Positions 6,955 to 10,569 of a stretch of DNA of 10,569 nucleotides are shown here, piece after piece (within the stretch, counting starts at the first letter, position 1; every line of letters begins with the position of its first letter). A program made the position numbers and the translations under genes. The notes beneath the pieces were generated by a model. It made no database searches. It saw nothing but the letters and a program-made list of their open reading frames with translations, and had not been told where the DNA came from. The stretch comes from Coriobacteriia bacterium (GTDB taxonomy: Bacteria > Actinomycetota > Coriobacteriia > Anaerosomatales > Anaerosomataceae): positions 1 to 10,569 of the forward strand of contig JAFGUS010000154.1 of NCBI GenBank assembly GCA_016938395.1, given 5' to 3'.

Positions 6955-6980
6955 GGCGGGACCCCTTTCGGAGTCCCGCC
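6955..6980 (-). terminator. Hairpin just after tRNA-Pro
   Basis: GGCGGGACCCC and GGAGTCCCGCC pair at 10 of 11 positions around a 4-base loop, beginning 8 bases after the encoded CCA end. There is no clear T-tract, so it may mark the tRNA 3' trailer for processing, with the stronger hairpin at 6890-6929 doing the termination. Confidence 0.5.
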
Positions 6981-6988
6981 GAAGACGC

Positions 6989-7065
<77 letters not shown>

Positions 7066-7072
7066 TTCGTGC

Positions 7073-7089
7073 GCTGCCCCGTGGGCAGC
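7073..7089. other. Hairpin in the tRNA-Pro 5' leader
   Basis: GCTGCCC and GGGCAGC form a perfect 7-bp stem with a 3-base loop, between the predicted tRNA start site (near 7091) and the mature 5' end at 7065. It may assist leader processing, or serve as a weak terminator for the M23 gene that ends at 7173; no T-tract is seen. Confidence 0.45.
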
Positions 7090-7097
7090 GAGAACCT

Positions 7098-7126
7098 ATA
7101 GTACGGCTCGCGGCGCGCTGCATCAA
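7098..7126 (-). promoter_or_regulatory. Promoter of tRNA-Pro
   Basis: TTGATG (7121-7126) and TACTAT (7098-7103) on the minus strand are separated by exactly 17 bp, matching consensus at 4 of 6 and 4-5 of 6 positions. Transcription would start about 25 bases before the mature tRNA. Confidence 0.65.
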
Positions 7127-7172
7127 GCCGTGACGGACCGCGCGTTCCTCACCGTCCGATGCGGTGCCGCGC

Positions 7173-8060
7173 CTACGCCACCATCCGACGCAGGATCGAG
7201 TACGGGTTGATCGCTGCGCCACCACCGGGATGGATCTCGAAGTGGAGATGGGGCGTGCTCGCGTTCCCGGTGCTGCCGACGGTCCCGATGACGTCCCCTG
7301 CCTTCACGCTGCCGTTCTTGATGGTGACGGTATCCAGATGCGCGTAGTAGTACTCGGTACCGTCCTCGGCAGTGAGCCAGATCGTGAGCCCGCCGAGACC
7401 GCTCCACTTCGATCGCACGGTGCCGTCCTTCACCGCCACGAGCGGCGTGCCCGTTGCGGCCATGATGTCGGTGCCCTTATGGCTCCGTCCGCCGCTGCGA
7501 GCGAAGCCCCAGCTGTCGACGTACTCGCACTCGCCCGCCACGGGGAAGAGACCGTACGTCTCGATCTGCGCCTGGCGTTCGACCTCAATGCGCGCCGCCT
7601 CGGCCTCGCGCACGGCCTGCTCGCGCTCGCCCGCGATGACCGCCGTGGCTCTCGCCGATGATGCCGCGGTCTCGGCTGCATCCAGCTCGTCGAGCAGCGT
7701 GTCACGCTCGGCATAGAGCGAGACGAGGAGTAGGCGGTCGGCCTTGAGGGCATCGGTCTCATCGGCCAACGGCGGCACGAATGCCGCGCCGACAGCCTTC
7801 AGGAGAGACAGCGCTTCTTCTGCGGGACCTTCGGGCAGTCGTGCCTCGATGATCGCGATGTGGCCGAGGACGGCGTCAAGCCGCGTCTCGGCGAGGGTGA
7901 GGGCGGCCGATGCCCTCGAGTACTCGATGGCCGCGCTCTCGGCGGCCGCAGCCGCTGCCACAACGGCAGGGGCCTCGTTCGCGTGGGCCGCCACCGGCAC
8001 CGCGAGAGCGGCGATCAGTGCGACCGTTGCGATGGACGCAGTGCGTCGACGTACCTTCAT
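7173..8060 (-). CDS. Secreted coiled-coil M23 (LytM) peptidase
   Basis: The 295-residue protein has a signal peptide (residues 1-27: basic MKVRRR, hydrophobic core, then AHA before Asn28). An Ala/Glu-rich coiled-coil region follows (about 30-175). The C-terminal LytM domain (about 178-290) has the metallopeptidase motifs: His194 and Asp198 in SHKGTD bind zinc, as does His283 in HLHFE, with catalytic His281 and His241 (YAHL). M23 enzymes cut peptide cross-links of peptidoglycan. The coiled coil suggests an EnvC-like protein used in cell separation or hydrolase activation; all active-site residues are present, so it is probably itself active. The ATG at 8060 is chosen because GGAGG is adjacent (only 3 bases away, which is short) and the signal peptide follows directly. 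The ribosome site sits in a leader hairpin. coaBC lies 196 bp upstream. Confidence 0.93.
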   Translation of the reverse strand: MKVRRRTASIATVALIAALAVPVAAHANEAPAVVAAAAAAESAAIEYSRASAALTLAETRLDAVLGHIAIIEARLPEGPAEEALSLLKAVGAAFVPPLADETDALKADRLLLVSLYAERDTLLDELDAAETAASSARATAVIAGEREQAVREAEAARIEVERQAQIETYGLFPVAGECEYVDSWGFARSGGRSHKGTDIMAATGTPLVAVKDGTVRSKWSGLGGLTIWLTAEDGTEYYYAHLDTVTIKNGSVKAGDVIGTVGSTGNASTPHLHFEIHPGGGAAINPYSILRRMVA

Positions 8061-8066
8061 AAGCCT

Positions 8067-8118
8067 CCGGAGTCCGGGTACAGTCCGGTGCCGCGCACGG
8101 CACGGAGGACGACTCCGG
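8067..8118 (-). promoter_or_regulatory. Leader hairpin overlapping the M23 gene ribosome site
   Basis: On the minus strand CCGGAGTC (8111-8118) pairs perfectly with GACTCCGG (8067-8074), the latter running into the ribosome site GGAGG (8064-8068). Inside lies a second stem, GTGCCG/CGGCAC with a 4-base loop (8088-8103), extended by GTCC/GGAC. The compound structure could partly hide the ribosome site. It does not match any riboswitch consensus I know. Confidence 0.5.
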
Positions 8119-8256
8119 CCGCGGGCACAAGGCACAGCCTACGCAAGCGGCTTGCCAAACCCGGGTGGAAGGTGTGGAGATGTCGTGGCTCGACGCGGGA
8201 CGGCGGGAGGCGTGGGCCAGCGGGACGAGTGGCAGCGCGGCAGGGTGCAGCGGGGC
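8119..8256. other. Intergenic region upstream of the M23 leader
   Basis: Between the coaBC stop and the M23 leader. A TTGGCA hexamer on the minus strand (5 of 6 to the -35 consensus) is present near 8153-8158, but the following -10 is poor. A small GCAAG/CTTGC hairpin overlaps it. No terminator with a T-tract follows coaBC. Confidence 0.35.
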
Positions 8257-9459
8257 CTAGCGCGCCAGCAGCAGCGCCACCACGCGGTCGACGACCTCCC
8301 GGGCGATGGCGCGTTTGGGCAGCACACCCGTGTGTTCCGTGCCCTGGGCCGTCACGAACAGCACGGCGTTCTCGTCGGTGCCGAAGCCGAGCGCTGGGTC
8401 ACTCACGTTGTTGGCAACGATCAGGTGACAGCGCTTGGCGGCGAGCTTCTCGCGTGCGCGCGCCTCCACATCGCTCGTCTCGGCGGCGAAGCCCACGAGC
8501 ACCGCATCGATGTCCTTGCTCGCTCCGAGCTCGGCGAGGATGTCGGGGTTGCGCACGAGGGCGATTGCCTCGGGCGCCTCGTCCTTCTTGATCTTGCCAT
8601 CTGCGGGCTCCGCAGGACGAAAGTCGGCCACCGCCGCCGACATCACGATCGCGTCAGCCTCGGTGGCCCGCGCCATCACCTCGGCGTGCATCTGCAGCGC
8701 CGTCTCGATGCGCACGACCTGGCACCCGACGGGGTCCGGGAGGTGTGTCGGGCCCGTCACGAGCGTCACGTGCGCGCCGCGGCGCGCCGCCTCCGCCGCG
8801 ATGGCGAAGCCGGTCTTGCCCGAGGAGCGGTTGCCGATGAACCGCACGGGGTCGATCGGCTCGTGTGTGCCGCCGGCGGTCACGAGCACGCGTACACCGT
8901 CGAGGTCGCGGACACGCGCAAGCTCGCCTTCGGTGGCCGCGAGGATCTCCTCGATCGGCGCGAGTCGTCCCTCCCCCACATCCCCGCACGCGAGCTCGCC
9001 GGTGCCAGGCTCGACGATCGAGGCGCCCCGCGACCGGAGTGCGGTCACGTTGGCGACCGTGATCGGCTTGCGCCACATGTGCACGTTCATCGCGGGTGCG
9101 ATCACGAGTGGTGCCTCTGTGGCAAGCGCGGTGGTGGTGAGCATGTCGTCGGCACGGCCCTGAGCGAGCTTGGCGAGCACGTTGGCCGTGCAGGGCGCGA
9201 TGACCATCACGTCGGCTTCCTCGGCGAGCGAGATGTGGTGGATCTTCGCGTCGGGATCGTCCGCCCACATCGAGACGGTGACCGGCTCAGCTGTGAGCGT
9301 GCGGAAGGTGAGCGGCGTGACGAACCGCGTGGCAGCCTCGGTCATGACCACTTTCACGCGGTGACCGCGCTTGACGAGCGCGCGGACGAGCTCGCACGTC
9401 TTATACGCGGCGATGCCGCCGGTCACGCCGACGACGACCGTCTTCGGGCCCTGCTCCAC
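8257..9459 (-). CDS. coaBC: Bifunctional phosphopantothenoylcysteine decarboxylase / phosphopantothenate-cysteine ligase
   Basis: This 400-residue enzyme performs two consecutive steps of coenzyme A synthesis in the cytoplasm: it joins cysteine to 4'-phosphopantothenate, then decarboxylates the product to 4'-phosphopantetheine. The N-terminal CoaC flavoprotein domain (1 to about 180) has GVTGGIAAYK, the active-site His75 in HHISLAE, PAMNVHMW (residues 122-129) and the catalytic Cys158 in LACGDVGEGR. The C-terminal CoaB domain (about 188-400) has VTAGGTHEPIDPVR, NRSSGKTG (220-227), SAAVADF (284-290) and KIKK (299-302), the nucleotide and acyl-phosphate binding elements. Length matches the usual 390-410 residues. 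The GTG at 9459 is chosen because GGAGGTGATC lies just before it; the in-frame TTG and ATG 21-24 bases upstream would precede that site. It stands between vapBC and the M23 gene with gaps of 87 and 196 bp. Confidence 0.97.
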   Translation of the reverse strand: MEQGPKTVVVGVTGGIAAYKTCELVRALVKRGHRVKVVMTEAATRFVTPLTFRTLTAEPVTVSMWADDPDAKIHHISLAEEADVMVIAPCTANVLAKLAQGRADDMLTTTALATEAPLVIAPAMNVHMWRKPITVANVTALRSRGASIVEPGTGELACGDVGEGRLAPIEEILAATEGELARVRDLDGVRVLVTAGGTHEPIDPVRFIGNRSSGKTGFAIAAEAARRGAHVTLVTGPTHLPDPVGCQVVRIETALQMHAEVMARATEADAIVMSAAVADFRPAEPADGKIKKDEAPEAIALVRNPDILAELGASKDIDAVLVGFAAETSDVEARAREKLAAKRCHLIVANNVSDPALGFGTDENAVLFVTAQGTEHTGVLPKRAIAREVVDRVVALLLAR

Positions 9460-9546
9460 GCGATCACCTCCCCGGGGCATCAAGGGTACACCGCTCGGGG
9501 CGGCGCTGTCGCGGGAGGGCGGGCAGAAGGGCGGCCCGGCGGTCGG

Positions 9547-9948
9547 CTAGCCCACAAGCACCACGTCGCGATAGCGCCCGTGCGCCTTCCGGTCGGCCGA
9601 GTACAGCCGTGCATCGAGCATGTCCGCGAGAGCCGGGGCGCACGCATCGTAGAGATCACACCGCAGGCTGTGGGTCATCTCGAGTGACCGCCGCAGCAGT
9701 TCGACAGTGGGCGGGACACTCACCAGGCCCGCGTCTTCGAAGAACGCGACCGCCTCCGCCGCGACCTCGCTGCCCGCCTTGCGCTGCACCGTGCGCAGGA
9801 CCTCGTACACGAACAGGTCAGGCACGACCAGCACAATCGAGCCGCTCGCACTCGCACGCAACAGGTCGAGAGCCACGTCATGCCCGGCTTCGGGGGCGAA
9901 CCACTTCACACCCACCGATGCATCGAGTACCACGAGCCGCTTATCCAT
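9547..9948 (-). CDS. vapC: VapC-type PIN-domain toxin
   Basis: The 133-residue protein is a complete PIN domain, the metal-dependent ribonuclease fold of VapC toxins, which typically cut tRNA or rRNA when freed from their antitoxin. The acidic residues are present: Asp9 (VVLDASV), Glu49 (FVYEVLR), Asp98/Asp101 (CDLYDACAPALA) and Asp119 (LYSADRK). Length matches the usual 130-140 residues. The ATG at 9948 overlaps the vapB stop by 8 bp, with GGAGAG upstream, which indicates translational coupling with the antitoxin as in most vapBC pairs. The target RNA cannot be predicted from sequence. There is no sign of decay, so the module is probably functional. Confidence 0.9.
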   Translation of the reverse strand: MDKRLVVLDASVGVKWFAPEAGHDVALDLLRASASGSIVLVVPDLFVYEVLRTVQRKAGSEVAAEAVAFFEDAGLVSVPPTVELLRRSLEMTHSLRCDLYDACAPALADMLDARLYSADRKAHGRYRDVVLVG

Positions 9949-10270
9949 CCGCTGGCTCTCCACGCTCCGACAGGATCTGCTTCACGATACGGGCGTCCGG
10001 ATCGCCGTCATCCGCGGCGCGCAGGCCCACCAGGTATTCGCTGGCACCCACGTCGGGCAGCACGTCGGCAGCGCTCCAACGCCCCGCGATCGCCTCGGCG
10101 GTCGTGATCGCACGCTCCAGTGCGGTACGGCGCCCGGCTTCGTTGCGCGCGGTCACGTACTCGGCCAGCGCCTCTTGTACCACCGAGCTGCGGCTCTTGC
10201 CGTCGGCCCGCGCGCCGGCATCCACGACCTCGAGCAGTTCGTCAGGCACGTAGACGTTGACCTTGGCCAT
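9941..10270 (-). CDS. vapB: VapB-type ribbon-helix-helix antitoxin
   Basis: The 109-residue protein begins with a ribbon-helix-helix DNA-binding domain (MAKVNVYVPDELLEVVDAGA, then SRSSVVQEALAEYV, residues 1-39). Its C-terminal half is charged and probably less ordered (about 40-109) and would wrap around the toxin. It should neutralise the downstream PIN toxin and repress its own promoter. The ATG at 10270 is chosen because GGAGGGCGC directly precedes it; an upstream in-frame extension lacks a ribosome site and would run through the operator. The antitoxin is longer than many VapB proteins (usually 70-90 residues). The gene is divergent from the oxidoreductase gene, with 159 bp between the two starts. 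Confidence 0.88.
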   Translation of the reverse strand: MAKVNVYVPDELLEVVDAGARADGKSRSSVVQEALAEYVTARNEAGRRTALERAITTAEAIAGRWSAADVLPDVGASEYLVGLRAADDGDPDARIVKQILSERGEPADG

Positions 10271-10284
10271 GCGCCCTCCACGAA

Positions 10285-10307
10285 GGTAGTACCTTGAATG
10301 TACTACC
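10285..10307. promoter_or_regulatory. Palindromic operator of vapBC
   Basis: GGTAGTAC and GTACTACC are perfect 8-bp inverted arms separated by 7 bases, 14 bp upstream of the vapB start. A weak -10 (TACATT on the minus strand) lies inside the palindrome. Size, symmetry and position fit binding by a ribbon-helix-helix VapB dimer of dimers for autorepression. Confidence 0.7.
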
Positions 10308-10370
10308 ACGCATGCTACGCCCCCCGTCCGACATGCGCAACGCCCCATGACCCATCACGGTGCCCGCACA

Positions 10371-10399
10371 GGTACACTGGGGTACACACTCTCCGGTAC
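10371..10399. repeat. GGTAC repeats upstream of the oxidoreductase gene
   Basis: GGTACAC occurs at 10371 and again exactly 10 bp later at 10381, with a third GGTAC at 10395. They lie 30-60 bp before the plus-strand start, where a regulator or polymerase would sit. TACACT (10373-10378) could be a -10, but no good -35 is seen. Confidence 0.35.
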
Positions 10400-10429
10400 C
10401 ATTTCGGCTCACCGTAAGGAGGTCCGCTC

Positions 10430-10569
10430 ATGCCAGCACCCCCTACCGGCAGCGAACTGCGCGTCAAGATCGGCGGCGAGGCCGGGTTTGGCATCAAGGC
10501 GGCTGGCCAGACCCTCGGCCGCTCCTTCATGGCCTCGGGACTCGAGGTCTTCGACCTCACCGAGTACCC
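10430..10569 (+). CDS. korA: 2-oxoacid:ferredoxin oxidoreductase, alpha/gamma subunit (partial, N-terminus only)
   Basis: Only 46 codons are visible before the window ends. Residues 10-46 (LRVKIGGEAGFGIKAAGQTL, then GRSFMASGLEVFDLTEY) match the start of the gamma-type domain of 2-oxoacid:ferredoxin oxidoreductases, with the characteristic GGEAGFGIKAAGQ loop. These enzymes oxidatively decarboxylate 2-oxoglutarate, pyruvate or branched-chain 2-oxoacids with coenzyme A and reduced ferredoxin as products, which is typical of anaerobic or microaerophilic metabolism. In KorA the gamma domain is fused at the N-terminus of the alpha subunit; a separate gamma subunit (KorC or PorC) cannot be excluded from this fragment. 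The ATG at 10430 is preceded by AAGGAGG 7 bases upstream. It is the only plus-strand gene in the window. Confidence 0.82.
   Translation, partial: MPAPPTGSELRVKIGGEAGFGIKAAGQTLGRSFMASGLEVFDLTEY

Noticed and set aside
8061..8256. c-di-AMP (ydaO) riboswitch before the M23 peptidase
   Set aside because: I could not find the conserved GGGGGA- or GGGUGAAU-type segments or the overall fold; only a local compound hairpin is present.
7744..9687. A 647-codon open frame on the plus strand
   Set aside because: It lies antisense to the M23 gene, coaBC and vapC, all of which have clear family motifs. Its translation is Arg/His/Asp-rich with no recognisable domain, as expected of mirror frames in GC-rich DNA.
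10315..10560. Minus-strand 81-codon frame opposite the oxidoreductase start
   Set aside because: It is antisense to a recognisable 2-oxoacid oxidoreductase N-terminus and spans the divergent promoter region, with no domain of its own.

Overview
This is a high-GC window of ordinary bacterial chromosome. The dense reading frames, GC-rich third positions, GTG starts, an M23 peptidase, an actinobacterial-style winged-helix protein, a fused sugar nucleotidyltransferase/phosphomannomutase and a 2-oxoacid:ferredoxin oxidoreductase together suggest an anaerobic or facultative actinobacterium, perhaps of the Coriobacteriia. That placement is inference from gene content, not from a marker gene. All genes except the last lie on the minus strand, so the window is described here from high to low coordinates in the direction of transcription.

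Right edge (about 9500-10569): the start of a ferredoxin-dependent 2-oxoacid oxidoreductase subunit (korA-like, plus strand, cut by the window end) is divergent from a VapBC-type toxin-antitoxin pair. The antitoxin promoter region holds a perfect 8+8 bp palindrome, a likely operator.

Middle right (about 7000-9460): coaBC (coenzyme A biosynthesis); a secreted coiled-coil M23 peptidase whose ribosome binding site lies at the base of a compound hairpin; and tRNA-Pro(GGG) with a good promoter and strong downstream hairpins.

Middle (about 5490-6842): three small genes that look like a stress/envelope cassette. They encode a winged-helix protein with four tandem 10-bp repeats over its promoter, a 47-residue lmo0937-type membrane peptide, and a YggT-family membrane protein. 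The cassette ends in a hairpin terminator.

Left (1-5363): envelope genes. They are an isoprenylcysteine-methyltransferase-like membrane protein, the lytic transglycosylase MltG with a long arginine/serine-rich cytoplasmic tail, a CorA-type Mg2+ channel, a CDP-alcohol phosphatidyltransferase overlapping corA by 7 bp, and the nucleotidyltransferase/phosphomannomutase fusion that runs off the left edge. Phospholipid head-group synthesis, sugar-nucleotide supply and peptidoglycan cleavage are thus grouped together.

I found no mobile element, CRISPR array or clearly new multi-gene system. The best leads are the repeat-covered promoter at 6799-6842, the mutase domain lacking its catalytic serine, the RBS-overlapping leader hairpin before the M23 gene, and the cardiolipin-synthase-like features of the phosphatidyltransferase. 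No gap between genes exceeds 300 bases.
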